Notes: generated by a model from the sequence alone, not told the origin. Shown: positions 53,827 to 63,021, numbered from the stretch's first letter. The stretch is DNA of 64,000 nucleotides from Clostridium amylolyticum (GCF_900142075.1 NZ_FQZO01000001.1:620001-684000); one strand, 5' to 3'. Made by a program: numbers and translations.

Positions 53827-55857
53827 TTAAGGATTTTTCTTTATAAAGCTTTCAAACTCACTTACAGGCATGGGTTTACCGAAGTAATAACCTTGGATTT
53901 CATCACAGCCATAATCTTTTAATATGGTGTATTGCTCTAGAGTCTCCACCCCTTCAGCTATCACCTTAATTGAAAGGTCGTGGGCAAGAGTTATAATATT
54001 TAGTACTATAGATGCTTCCCTAATATCGCTATTAATATCTCTTATAAAAGCTTTATCTATTTTCAAGGAAGATATAGGTAGTTGCTTAAGGTAAGTTAAG
54101 GAAGAATAACCTGTGCCAAAATCATCTAAAGCTACTTCTATCCCCATGGAATTAAAAATTTTTATAGTGTTTATGGTTTGATTGATATCTTTTAATGCAG
54201 TGCTTTCTGTAATCTCAAACTTTACTAAGGATGGATCTATGTTGTAATTTTGCAGAACATTATCTATATACTGTACAAGATTTTGTTGTTGAAACTGAAG
54301 TGGAGAAAGGTTTATAGAAATAGGAACTACCTTAATATTACTATCTTTCCAATGTTTTATTTGTTCAATAGTTTTATCTATGATCTTTTCACCAATATTC
54401 ACTATTAATCCAGTTTCTTCAGCAATAGGTATAAATTCATTAGGTGAGATAAGGCCTCTTTCAGTATGGTTCCATCTTATTAAAGCCTCCGCTCCTAAAA
54501 TAGTTTCATCCGTGGCAGAAACTTGAGGCTGGTAGTATATTTTAAATTCATCATTTTCTAAAGCTTTTACCAGGTCTTTTTCCCATTTAAACATTTCTAA
54601 TAAATCATTTCTCATGGAAGGATTAAAAATTGCGTAGGTATTTTTTCCATTAGATTTTGCAGTGTACATAGCCATATCTGCATTTTTTATTAAGTCTTGA
54701 GGTGTAGTGCCGTGAATAGGGAAAATAGATACACCTATACTTACAGAAATATAAAACTCATGGTTATTAATAGTCCATGCTTTCCCTAAGGAATTAACAG
54801 TATTTTTGCTAATATCTGAAATATTATCTTTTTCAGTATTAATTTCTTTTATTACAATAAATTCATCTCCGCCAAACCTTGCAGTAAAACAATCCTTAAA
54901 TATATCTTTAATAAGTTGAGATACTTCTTTCATCAGTACATCACCACAATCGTGACCTAGTGTATCATTAACTGCTTTAAAGTCATCTAAGTCTATAAAA
55001 AATACTACAAAATTTTTATCATTCCTATAAGAATTTTGTATGATTTTATTTAACTGTTCAAAAAAGCTGCTCCTGTTAGGGAGACCGGTTATTTGATCAT
55101 AATAAGCTAAATTATATATTCTTTGCTCATGGAGTTTTCTTTCAGTTATATCTGTGATAGAACCAGCAATTCTTAGTGCATTGCCATATTCATCCCATAT
55201 ACCTTTTCCTCTAAAAGATATCCAAAGGTAATCACCCTTCTTGCGTCTTAGTCTGCATTCCACATTAAACACATCAATTTTACCAAACAAATAATCATTT
55301 AGGGTATTTAAAAGGTAATCCCTATCATTGGGATGAATAAATTCTTTCCATTGTTTTTTTTTAACATTGAAAACTGTTTTATTTAAACCTACTAAATTTT
55401 CCGCTCTAGAGGAAATAACAAGTTCATTTTTAACTAAATCTAAATCCCAAATACCATCTTGGGATCCGTCAGAGGCGAGTCTATATCTTTCTTCACTTAT
55501 TCTTAAAGCATTTTCTTTTAAATTAATTTCTTCTAGCTGCTTATGTAGTCTTTCTTTAGCGCTTCTAAGATTTTCATTGGAGCGTCTTAGCCTATTTATA
55601 CTTAAATAAAGGTATCTTTCTAATTTAGAAATAGATAGGTAAAGTCCTGCTGCGCTAATGACTATGAAAAAAGCTCCTTCCCAATATAAGAAGAGAGTTT
55701 TGTCTAAATTAGATTTAACAATTAACTGTACTAATGATTTAGAAGTGAATAACCATAAAAAGCCAAATGCTATATATAAAGTAATGGTAATTAATGTCCT
55801 GATACTTTTTTTAGAAGAATTATTCTCATTATCTAAGTTGTTATCTTGTTTAATCAT
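53827..55857 (-). CDS. Membrane PAS-GGDEF-EAL protein (c-di-GMP turnover)
   Basis: This 676-residue protein has two N-terminal transmembrane helices (about 20-44 and 58-80), a coiled coil (about 85-120), a PAS/PAC domain (about 120-240), a GGDEF domain (ARFGGDEFIVI intact) and an EAL domain. The EAL part has EALIRW, SINLSPLQFQ, EITEST, DDFGTGYSSL and IAEGVET, so phosphodiesterase activity is likely. The position of the inhibitory RxxD site before GGDEF is not conserved. It may make, break or only sense c-di-GMP. GAGGC-type sequence precedes the ATG. Confidence 0.93.
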   Translation of the reverse strand: MIKQDNNLDNENNSSKKSIRTLITITLYIAFGFLWLFTSKSLVQLIVKSNLDKTLFLYWEGAFFIVISAAGLYLSISKLERYLYLSINRLRRSNENLRSAKERLHKQLEEINLKENALRISEERYRLASDGSQDGIWDLDLVKNELVISSRAENLVGLNKTVFNVKKKQWKEFIHPNDRDYLLNTLNDYLFGKIDVFNVECRLRRKKGDYLWISFRGKGIWDEYGNALRIAGSITDITERKLHEQRIYNLAYYDQITGLPNRSSFFEQLNKIIQNSYRNDKNFVVFFIDLDDFKAVNDTLGHDCGDVLMKEVSQLIKDIFKDCFTARFGGDEFIVIKEINTEKDNISDISKNTVNSLGKAWTINNHEFYISVSIGVSIFPIHGTTPQDLIKNADMAMYTAKSNGKNTYAIFNPSMRNDLLEMFKWEKDLVKALENDEFKIYYQPQVSATDETILGAEALIRWNHTERGLISPNEFIPIAEETGLIVNIGEKIIDKTIEQIKHWKDSNIKVVPISINLSPLQFQQQNLVQYIDNVLQNYNIDPSLVKFEITESTALKDINQTINTIKIFNSMGIEVALDDFGTGYSSLTYLKQLPISSLKIDKAFIRDINSDIREASIVLNIITLAHDLSIKVIAEGVETLEQYTILKDYGCDEIQGYYFGKPMPVSEFESFIKKNP

Positions 55858-56056
55858 AATAGCCTCACCTTAATAATAATTTTGTTTTAATAATACCCTT
55901 ATATGAAAATAGTAGCAAATTTTACTTGCAAATGGAATAAAAATAAATAAATAAATAATTTTATTAAAAAATTGATATAATATTAAAAATATATGTTAAT
56001 ATTTACTTATAATAATTATTATTTAAAGAAAATAATTGACTTATAGGAGGGCAAAT

Positions 56057-56809
56057 ATGAGAATATTAGTAACTAACGACGATGGAATAGATGCAATCGG
56101 AATACTAGCTTTAGCTAAAGAATTAGAAAAAGAGCATGAGGTTATAGTGGCTGCACCCAGTGAGCAAAAAAGCGCTTCAGGCCATAGTATCACCATTACT
56201 AGACCACTTTTGGTAAAGGAAGTAAAATTACCAGGACTTAAATCAAAAGCATATAGCGTGGATGGAACACCTGCAGATTGTGTTAGAGTGGCATTAGATA
56301 AACTTACAGATGGAAATGTTGACATGGTAGTTTCAGGCATAAACTATGGTGTAAACCTAGGCACTGATGTTTTATATTCCGGTACTGTTTCTGCAGCTAT
56401 TGAAGCAGCACTTTACAAATTACCTTCCATAGCTGTATCTCAGCATATTAAAGATGGATTTGAAGATTTTACTGCAGCAGCTAAATATGCTAGCACAGTA
56501 GTTAAGATAGCAAAAGAAAATGATCTTGAAGGTAAGATAGTATTAAGTGTAAATGTTCCTGCTCTTCCAGAAGAGGACATAAAGGGTATTAAGGTATGCA
56601 AGGTAGGTGCAAGGTCCTACACAAACAATTATGTGGCCATTAAACAGGAAGAAGATGGCGTAGTTTATGAACTAAGGGATGAGTTGATAGATATACACCA
56701 TGAAGGTACAGATACCTTTTATTTAAGAGATGGATATGTAACTATCAGTCCACTGCAATATGATTTAACAAACTTTAGTCTTATTAATGAAGTTTCAAAA
56801 TGGTTTTAA
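56057..56809 (+). CDS. surE: 5'-nucleotidase SurE
   Basis: SurE dephosphorylates nucleoside monophosphates. The 250-residue protein starts RILVTNDDGIDA, with the two metal Asp at residues 8-9. It continues with AAPSEQKSASGHSIT, VDGTPADCV and SGINYGVNLGTDVLYSGTVSAA, all family signatures. ATG 56057 lies just after AGGAGGG; the in-frame codon at 56036 lies upstream of that site. It appears monocistronic. Confidence 0.97.
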   Translation: MRILVTNDDGIDAIGILALAKELEKEHEVIVAAPSEQKSASGHSITITRPLLVKEVKLPGLKSKAYSVDGTPADCVRVALDKLTDGNVDMVVSGINYGVNLGTDVLYSGTVSAAIEAALYKLPSIAVSQHIKDGFEDFTAAAKYASTVVKIAKENDLEGKIVLSVNVPALPEEDIKGIKVCKVGARSYTNNYVAIKQEEDGVVYELRDELIDIHHEGTDTFYLRDGYVTISPLQYDLTNFSLINEVSKWF

Positions 56810-56833
56810 AGAGCTGAAAGGGCTCTTTTTTTG
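56808..56833 (+). terminator. Intrinsic terminator after surE
   Basis: AAAGAGC and GCTCTTT pair across a short loop (56808-56828), followed by T. It begins at the surE stop codon. Confidence 0.88.
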
Positions 56834-56853
56834 TACGAAGATTTTTCATTTAA

Positions 56854-56982
56854 AAATTTTCGTATATTAAACGACTTTCTACTCCTATTAAAGATGTTGG
56901 CGATATATCTGTGAACTTATCTAGAGAAAACTTTGAAGCAAAATCTATTACAAAAAGTAATATTCCCAGTGCATTTAGATAA
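56854..56982 (+). pseudogene. Possible remnant of a HAMP-domain receptor
   Basis: A 42-codon open stretch without a start encodes FSYIKRLSTPIKDVGDISVN, then LSRENFEAKS. This matches the HAMP pattern (PI-x-x-V, then L-S-x-x-N-F) found after the second membrane helix of chemoreceptors and sensor kinases. No neighbouring frame continues it in either direction. It is probably what remains of a deleted receptor gene, but a match this short could be chance. Confidence 0.35.
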
Positions 56983-57150
56983 GCTTCTTTTAATAAATGT
57001 AATTTTCAAGCTACATAATATCTTCATAAGTTTTAGATATTATATGAATATAGTGAAACAAGATACCACACTAAATAAAGTGAATGAGGTTGACAATTAA
57101 TTTTATTAGACTACTTTTACATAAGGTTTTAAATAAATCGTTAGGAGATG

Positions 57151-57309
57151 ATGATTATTAAATTATTAAAGATTTTATTTAGTAAGAAATATAAAAGAGA
57201 GTATTCAGAAAAAGTTGTAAGGGACTATAATGAAGTAGTTAATAGAATCGAAGAAATTTATATGGAAGCTCTTAAGGATTGTAATAAACTGAAAAATAAA
57301 GTTGCTTAG
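57151..57309 (+). CDS. Small basic helical protein (hypothetical)
   Basis: This 52-codon ORF (MIIKLLKILFSKKYKREYSE, then a charged helix ending KNKVA) has GGAG close upstream, with poor spacing. ATG 57148 is an alternative. The amphipathic Lys-rich start and coiled-coil-like rest resemble no family I know. It lies in a decayed region, so it may be spurious. Confidence 0.4.
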   Translation: MIIKLLKILFSKKYKREYSEKVVRDYNEVVNRIEEIYMEALKDCNKLKNKVA

Positions 57310-57438
57310 GTTGATAATGAATAATGAAAGTGGAGGAGGTCCGATTTTTTTAGAAGAATGCAAGGTTCTTAATAGTAAGCATTAATATATAATTTAGTTA
57401 AAAAAGTGAGGTTCCCTTAAAAGGGGAGATTATTAATT
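57310..57438. other. Gap with no recognisable gene
   Basis: GGAGGAGG (57331-57338) is not followed by a usable start codon. A small hairpin, CCCTT-AAAAGGG, lies near 57413-57424. I see nothing else. Confidence 0.5.
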
Positions 57439-57440
57439 AA

Positions 57441-57486
57441 ATAATAAGCAGTTATGAATTTTATTATAATTCTAACTGCTTATTAT
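57441..57486. terminator. Strong hairpin downstream of the P450 gene
   Basis: ATAATAAGCAGTTATGAATT pairs with AATTCTAACTGCTTATTAT (one bulge), a stem of about 19 bp across a 7-base loop. It probably ends the minus-strand P450 transcript. Confidence 0.75.
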
Positions 57487-57583
57487 AGAATTCTTTACAT
57501 TTAATTTTTTTAGAACTGTAATGTTTTTAAATAAATGTTAATGAAGATGGATAGTAACTTACTAAATTCTATATACTCATAGT

Positions 57584-58825
57584 TTAGAATTTTCGTTTAA
57601 TATTACTCATTATAAATCCACTTTTAGGTAGAGTAGGTATTTTTACTGGACAATAGCTTAAATTCTGGTCTGGAACTTCAAACTCAATATCGTTAACGAG
57701 AAAATCTAAACTTTCCTTAATAATTTCTAAGGTAATACCCTCGCCAGGGCAACGATGTGTCTTGGAAGCATCACCGCCACCTTGGGGAATGAAATCAAAT
57801 AAACTCCCTTTCCAAAGTTTAAACCTTTCTGGATTAAACTCAGCAGGATTTTCCCATATGCGAGCATCATGGTTAATACCATAAACGTCAAGTAAAACCA
57901 AAGTTCCTCTTTCAAATTCTAATTCATTAAATACAAAATTCTTTTTCACCCTTGCACCTAAGAAAGGGGTAAAAGGGTAATAACGTCGTACCTCTTGTGC
58001 AAACATTTCCATGTAGCTCTTGTCCCCTGAAAGTAATTTCTCTTTACATTCTGGATGTTCATTAAGAGCTAAAGCTGCAAAGGTAATAAAGGTAGAAATA
58101 GCAACAATGGGTCTCAATACATTAATAAGTTCTATAGCAGCCATTTGAGTGCTCATCTCATTACCATTAAGTTCCATATGAAAAGCCATGGCATATAGTG
58201 CTGTATCTTTTTTAGTTTCCAAACTACCAGAGCGAACATCTTCTATTATCCCTTTTATCCACTCTTCAGTTTTGAATCTTGCTATTTTTCCTTTCCAGTA
58301 CCGTGGGCCAACTGTTCCAAAACTATCAACCATTGAACTAAAGTCTGCTGCTCGGTTTTCTATTTCTGACTCCTGCAATGGAACTCCTGCCCAATTGCAT
58401 GCTACCTGGCATAAGATTTTCTTTGCCTCATGAAAAAGTACAACCTTGTTGGTATTCTCCCAATTATCTATAGAAGATCGCAGTTTTTTTCTTACAAGTT
58501 CAGCCAATTTCTTTTGACATAGCGGGTTCATCAATGATATAAAGAGTTGTTTTCGGTGAATATGTTCTTTACCATCCATAGTTTGTATTGAGTTTTCCCC
58601 AAATAATGTTTTTTGTACACGACTGGGAGCCGCTCCTTTTCTTTTAAACCTCTCTGGATCATAAAACAGTTTTGCTGCTTCCTTACCAGTGATGCAAATT
58701 ACTTTTTCGCCTAATAAGTGAGTTTCAAATAAATCAGACTGATATTTATCAGCCCTGTTTTTGATAAACAGATATCCATCTTTCAATAAAGCAAGGGAAC
58801 TGTCAAAGTTTTTATCCTGTACCAT
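57584..58825 (-). CDS. Cytochrome P450, CYP152 fatty-acid peroxygenase type
   Basis: This 413-residue P450 closely matches the CYP152 group (P450BSbeta, P450CLA), which hydroxylates long-chain fatty acids using H2O2 with no reductase. The active-site Arg that binds the fatty-acid carboxylate is in NVLRPIVAIS. The heme-Cys loop is FIPQGGGDASKTHRCPGEGI, and the tail is LPKSGFIMSNIKRK. The ribosome site before ATG 58825 is weak, and an ATATGTT/AACATAT palindrome (58824-58844) overlaps the start codon. CYP152 enzymes are known in C. acetobutylicum; transfer between aerobes and anaerobes is possible. Confidence 0.94.
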   Translation of the reverse strand: MVQDKNFDSSLALLKDGYLFIKNRADKYQSDLFETHLLGEKVICITGKEAAKLFYDPERFKRKGAAPSRVQKTLFGENSIQTMDGKEHIHRKQLFISLMNPLCQKKLAELVRKKLRSSIDNWENTNKVVLFHEAKKILCQVACNWAGVPLQESEIENRAADFSSMVDSFGTVGPRYWKGKIARFKTEEWIKGIIEDVRSGSLETKKDTALYAMAFHMELNGNEMSTQMAAIELINVLRPIVAISTFITFAALALNEHPECKEKLLSGDKSYMEMFAQEVRRYYPFTPFLGARVKKNFVFNELEFERGTLVLLDVYGINHDARIWENPAEFNPERFKLWKGSLFDFIPQGGGDASKTHRCPGEGITLEIIKESLDFLVNDIEFEVPDQNLSYCPVKIPTLPKSGFIMSNIKRKF

Positions 58826-58844
58826 ATGTTTTTTATTAACATAT
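58824..58844. promoter_or_regulatory. Palindrome over the P450 start codon
   Basis: ATATGTT and AACATAT, 7 bases apart, form a perfect inverted repeat that includes the minus-strand start codon. It could be an operator; AT-rich chance is a serious alternative. Confidence 0.3.
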
Positions 58845-59123
58845 ACTTATCTACTTCCTTTTGTTATGATTGTTAATCAGCGTTTTCATACTTATGATAA
58901 TCTCTTTAATATTTTATATTTTCCATAATATCTAAAAATTATTCGAAATTTAAATAATGTAAAATAGTAATAAATTTAAGGATAGTTTATGAAAGTATAT
59001 TAGACTATAAATTATAAATAGATTTTTTGTTTTTTCATATAATCTACATATGGTAAGTATATAATATAGTCATGATATTATTTATTTCTTTATCAATATA
59101 AAACATATAGGAGGATTAGATAT
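58845..59123. other. AT-rich divergent gap
   Basis: This separates the minus-strand P450 gene from the plus-strand His/Cys-rich membrane protein gene. A TATAAT occurs at 59060-59065 without a clear -35. No ORF or repeat is evident. Confidence 0.5.
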
Positions 59124-59426
59124 ATGAATTGTCATGAACATAGTAAAGAAGTACAAACCTCTCATAAACATAGCTCTTTGAAGCATATATTACACATGTC
59201 TATATGCTGTGGCTTACCGATATTTGTTATTGCCTTGTTGCCAATAATATCAAGAGTTAGTCCTAGAGCCAGTGGTGTAATAGCTTTTATTGTGCCCTTT
59301 TTGTGTCCAATAATGATGATTTTAATGTTGCCAAGGATGCTTGGTGGTAGCATGGAGATAGATAGTTGTCAGGATAAAAATGATGAGTCTTATAAAGGAG
59401 AACTTGCCAAATCAGATAAACATTAG
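59124..59426 (+). CDS. Small His/Cys-rich membrane protein
   Basis: This 100-residue protein starts with a His/Cys-rich segment (MNCHEHSKEVQTSHKHSS). Two hydrophobic helices follow (about 27-47 and 53-73, with ICCGLPIFVIALLP and IAFIVPFLCPIMMILMLP) and then an acidic Lys-rich tail. The pattern suggests a metal-binding membrane protein, as in DUF2933-like proteins, but I cannot assign a family. AGGAGG precedes the ATG. Confidence 0.7.
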   Translation: MNCHEHSKEVQTSHKHSSLKHILHMSICCGLPIFVIALLPIISRVSPRASGVIAFIVPFLCPIMMILMLPRMLGGSMEIDSCQDKNDESYKGELAKSDKH

Positions 59427-59559
59427 CAAATTTTATTCGAAATTACTTTTAAAAAAATATATTGACTTTTTATTAAAAAATGATAATATTATAAATCATA
59501 TAGAAATACTATGAATTAATTTTAAAATGCGATGATCAGGAAAAGTAAACTATAGGAAA

Positions 59560-59787
59560 CAAACAGAGAGAGGCTTTATAGCTGAGAGAGCTTTATGTTG
59601 AAATATAGTTGAAGTGCCCCTGTGAGCAGTAAGCCGAAACTTAGTAGGCCATACGGGTGCTCCCGTTATAGAGCTATGGCATGCAAGTGCTTGATAGAGA
59701 TGGACGTTTACGTCTAATCAGAGTGGAACCGCAGAAGTAAAACTTCTGCCTCTGTATAAATTATACTGAGGCAGGAGTTTTTTTGTT
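59560..59787 (+). promoter_or_regulatory. T-box leader, specifier UGC (Cys)
   Basis: The T-box sequence AGAGTGGAACCGCA (59720-59733) precedes a terminator. AACTTCTGCCTCTGTATAA pairs with TTATACTGAGGCAGGAGTT and a T-run follows (59740-59783). Stem I has TGAAGTGCCCC then GCAGTAAGCCGAAA. Aligning on that block with the Trp leader at 44279 makes the specifier UGC (59615-59617), for cysteine. GUG (Val) is possible if the loop is read one base earlier. The downstream gene encodes a TcyP-like cystine transporter, which supports Cys. Confidence 0.9.
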
Positions 59788-59874
59788 TGTATGCTAAGGC
59801 GCCGTGTGCAAGCATTAGAATTTATAGCCAAAGTATAATTTGAACAATAACTTTACCACATAAGGAGGAAATTT

Positions 59875-61194
59875 ATGAATTCACAATATATAGTACTATT
59901 GATTTCTGTATTAATAATTAGTTTCTTGCACTTTTTAAAGAAGAAGAAGGTTAGCTTTGGAAATAGAGTTTTTCTAGCAATGTTTTTAGGTATTGCTTTT
60001 GGAGCCATATTTAAAAAGACAACCTTAGTTATTGAGCCTATTGGGCAAATTTATATTAACTTAATTAAGATGCTTGTAATTCCATTAGTTACATCTGCTA
60101 TAATTTCAAGTATAACTAATCTTGATGACCCAGCTAAACTTAAAAGCATAGGGGTTAAGACTTTAGCTTGGTTAGTAGTAACCACCGCTATTGCTTCTAC
60201 CATTGGAGTTTTACTTAGTCTAATTTTTGACCCTGGTGCTGGAATTAAGCTTACTATGGATACAGCTTATAAGGCTAAAGAAATACCTAACTTTGGAAAA
60301 GTACTAATTGATTTAACACCTTCCAATCCTGTTGCTGATGCAGCAAATGCAAAGATAATACCCGTAATAATTTTCTCAATGTTTGTTGGTGTTGCAATTA
60401 CTATTGAAAACGCTAAAAAGCCAGAGATAGTTAAACCTGCAATAGCTGTTATCAATGGATTTGCTCAAGTAATGTTTAGAATTACTAAGATGGTATTAAA
60501 AATAACTCCATATGGGGTATTTGCTCTTATGGCTGCTGTATCTGCTAAGTATGGTCTTTCAACGCTATTACCTCTTGGAAAATTTATTATAGCAGTATAT
60601 ATAGCCTGCATAGTACAAGTAGCAGTGGTTTACACAGGATTATTAGCCTTTGTTTCTAAAATAAACCCATTAAAGTTTTTTAAGGCCATATACCCAGCAC
60701 AAGTAGTTGCCTTTACTACAAGGAGCAGCTATGGAACCCTTCCAGCCACAATAAAGTGTTTAACAAGCAGAGTGAAAATTTCTGAAAGAATTGCAAACTT
60801 TGTTGCTCCAATGGGAGCTTCTATGGGTATGAATGCTTGTGGTGGACTTTACCCAGTAATGGCCGCAATATTCGTGGCAAGGGTGTATGATACACCATTA
60901 ACCTTTGATAGATATTTAATTCTTATACTGATAACTACAATAGCTTCCTTTGGCACTGCTGGAGTTCCTGGAACAGCATCAATTATGACTACAGTGGTTT
61001 TAGCAAGTATGGGACTTCCGGTAGAGGGTATTGCTATGCTAGTAGGCGTTGATACCATTATAGATATGGCAAGAACTGCCACAAATGTTACTGGCAGCTG
61101 TGTAACTGCAGTGTTAATTGCTAATTCTGAAGGAGAATTTGATAGACAATCGTTTAATGATGAAGAAATGGATGCTTTAGAATTAACTGTATAG
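59875..61194 (+). CDS. tcyP: L-cystine symporter (TcyP-like, DAACS family)
   Basis: This 439-residue dicarboxylate/amino-acid:cation symporter family protein has eight-plus helices. KKKVSFGNRVFLAMFLGIAFGAI after the first helix resembles TcyP of Bacillus rather than glutamate carriers. Family motifs are visible: IKMLVIPLVTSAI, TTRSSYGTLPATIK, GMNACGGLYPVM and a late DTIIDMARTATNVTG. The Cys-type T-box upstream fits cystine uptake. AGGAGG precedes the ATG. Confidence 0.9.
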   Translation: MNSQYIVLLISVLIISFLHFLKKKKVSFGNRVFLAMFLGIAFGAIFKKTTLVIEPIGQIYINLIKMLVIPLVTSAIISSITNLDDPAKLKSIGVKTLAWLVVTTAIASTIGVLLSLIFDPGAGIKLTMDTAYKAKEIPNFGKVLIDLTPSNPVADAANAKIIPVIIFSMFVGVAITIENAKKPEIVKPAIAVINGFAQVMFRITKMVLKITPYGVFALMAAVSAKYGLSTLLPLGKFIIAVYIACIVQVAVVYTGLLAFVSKINPLKFFKAIYPAQVVAFTTRSSYGTLPATIKCLTSRVKISERIANFVAPMGASMGMNACGGLYPVMAAIFVARVYDTPLTFDRYLILILITTIASFGTAGVPGTASIMTTVVLASMGLPVEGIAMLVGVDTIIDMARTATNVTGSCVTAVLIANSEGEFDRQSFNDEEMDALELTV

Positions 61195-61500
61195 AATATC
61201 GACTTGAAATAGGGGCTATTTAAATTTCTATGTTAGATTGGAATCTAGCCACAAAAATATAAAAATAAAGCAGAGAGGCTTGCAGGTTCAAGACCTATTT
61301 GATTAAAGATGATAAGGTACTATTAATTTGGAATGGACTTATGATAGCTACATTAGCCACTAGGATATAGTATGTATTTATGGGCTTATATTAATAATAC
61401 CAGTTATAAATAAAATTAAATAACTTTGTATTACATATAGTTGAAATAAAAAATATATGTTATAATATAAACAAAGATTAATATTTTTGGCGAGTTATAG
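61195..61500. other. Gap between tcyP and the glp operon
   Basis: No ORF or strong terminator is seen here. TATAAT lies at 61461-61466 with TTGAAA at 61441-61446, too close (14 bases) to be a good pair, about 100 bases before the first glp gene. A short palindrome, AGATT-GG-AATCT, lies near 61233-61244. Confidence 0.45.
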
Positions 61501-61545
61501 AGAGCCATCACTAAAGCGAATGCTTATAGTGTGGTTCTTTTTACT
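61501..61545 (+). promoter_or_regulatory. Leader terminator of the glp operon
   Basis: AGAGCCATCACTAAAGC pairs imperfectly with GCTTATAGTGTGGTTCT around a GAAT loop (61501-61538), followed by TTTTT. The hairpin stands about 27 bases before the gene, so it can abort transcription. In Bacillus the protein GlpP, with glycerol-3-phosphate, prevents such termination ahead of glp genes. A similar control here is inferred; no glpP gene is in the window. Confidence 0.75.
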
Positions 61546-61571
61546 TTTTTAAAGATAAGGAGGAAATATTT

Positions 61572-63008
61572 ATGTTTGATGTGGTAATTATAGGTGCGGG
61601 TGTTGTGGGTACTGCTGTAGCTAGAGAGTTATCTAGGTATGATTTAAAAATCTGTGTAGTTGAAAAGAACAATGATGTTAATATGGGTACTTCTAAAGCA
61701 AATAGTGCAATTATCCATGCAGGATTTGATGCCGTTCCAGGATCTTTAAAGGCTAAGCTAAATGTAATGGGTAATAAAATCATGGATAAGCTTTCAGAGG
61801 ATCTAGATTTCGAATTCAAAAAAAATGGCTCTATGGTTTTATGTTTCGAAGAAGAAAATATACCTAAACTTCATGAACTAAAAGCTCAAGGAGAAAAAAA
61901 TGGTGTGGAAGGGATGAAAGTAATTTCTGGAGAGGAAGCAAGAGAAATGGAACCTGCTTTATCCTTAGAGGTTAAAGCGGCTTTATATGCACCAACTGGA
62001 GGGATAGTATGCCCTTTTGGAATGAATTTGGCTTTTGCAGAAAATGCTTTTATGAATGGTGTAGAATTTAAATTCAACTATAAAGTTATGGATATGAAAA
62101 AAGCAAAGGATGAGTTTATAATAAGCGATGGAAAAGAAGAAATTAAGTCAAAGTTTATTGTAAATGCTACAGGGGTTTATAGTGATGAATTTAATAATAT
62201 GATAAGTAATAACAAAATAAATATCAGACCAAGAAAAGGAGAATATCTTCTTTTTGATAAAACCGCGGGAGAAAAGGTAGCTCATACAATTTTCCAATTA
62301 CCTACTAGGTTAGGAAAAGGAATTTTAGTTACACCTACAGTACATGGAAATCTGCTTATTGGACCTAACGCCTTAGACATTAATGAAAAAGACGATGTTA
62401 CCACTACCAAGGAAGGTATAAAAGAAGTAATGGAAAAAGCAGCTTTAAGTGTTACTAATATACCTATGAATATGGTAATAACATCTTTTAGCGGACTAAG
62501 AGCTACAGGTAACACCGGTGATTTTATAATTGGAGAAGCAAAAGATGTACCTGGATTTATAAATGCCGCTGGTATTGAGTCCCCAGGCTTATCAGCTTCC
62601 CCAGCAGTAGGTATGATGATTAAAGATATTATAATAGAGAAACTAAAACCTTCTTTGAAAAAAGATTTTATAGAAAAAAGGCAGGGAATAATTAAATTCA
62701 GTGAACTATCAAAGGAAGAAAAGCAGAAGCTTATTAAGGAAAAACCAGAATATGGACATATAATATGCCGATGCGAGATGGTTACAGAAGGGGAAATTTT
62801 AGATGCCATGAGAAGACCATTAGGAGCAAAAACTTTAGATGGTGTTAAAATTAGAACAAGAGCTGGAATGGGTAGATGCCAAGCAGGATTCTGCACTCCA
62901 AAGACTATAGCGATAATAGCCAAGGAACTTGGTATATCACCTCTTGAAGTAACTAAGTTTGGTAACAATTCTAAAGTACTAACTGGAATAAATAAAGAGA
63001 ATATATAG
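61572..63008 (+). CDS. glpA: FAD-dependent glycerol-3-phosphate dehydrogenase-like protein
   Basis: This 478-residue flavoprotein is of the clostridial GlpA/GlpO type. The FAD-binding opening is VVIIGAGVVGTAVARELS, with GTSKANSAIIHAGFD and GLRATGNTGDF further on. A C-terminal BFD-like [2Fe-2S] domain has Cys in CRCEMVTEGE and GRCQAGFC. It probably oxidises glycerol-3-phosphate to dihydroxyacetone phosphate, passing electrons to its partner. L-2-hydroxyglutarate oxidases share the fold, but the next gene favours the glycerol role. AGGAGG precedes the ATG. Expression is likely glycerol-controlled via the leader terminator. Confidence 0.88.
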   Translation: MFDVVIIGAGVVGTAVARELSRYDLKICVVEKNNDVNMGTSKANSAIIHAGFDAVPGSLKAKLNVMGNKIMDKLSEDLDFEFKKNGSMVLCFEEENIPKLHELKAQGEKNGVEGMKVISGEEAREMEPALSLEVKAALYAPTGGIVCPFGMNLAFAENAFMNGVEFKFNYKVMDMKKAKDEFIISDGKEEIKSKFIVNATGVYSDEFNNMISNNKINIRPRKGEYLLFDKTAGEKVAHTIFQLPTRLGKGILVTPTVHGNLLIGPNALDINEKDDVTTTKEGIKEVMEKAALSVTNIPMNMVITSFSGLRATGNTGDFIIGEAKDVPGFINAAGIESPGLSASPAVGMMIKDIIIEKLKPSLKKDFIEKRQGIIKFSELSKEEKQKLIKEKPEYGHIICRCEMVTEGEILDAMRRPLGAKTLDGVKIRTRAGMGRCQAGFCTPKTIAIIAKELGISPLEVTKFGNNSKVLTGINKENI

Positions 63009-63021
63009 GGGAGTGATGGGA

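Noticed and set aside
59611..59617. Reading the second T-box specifier as GUG (Val)
   Set aside because: Possible by the GAA-XXX rule, but alignment on AGTAAGCCGAAA and the TcyP-like gene favour UGC (Cys).
62282..62968. 228-codon minus-strand ORF within the glpA-like gene
   Set aside because: Long but antisense to a clear flavoprotein; composition is typical of an antisense frame and there is no ribosome site.
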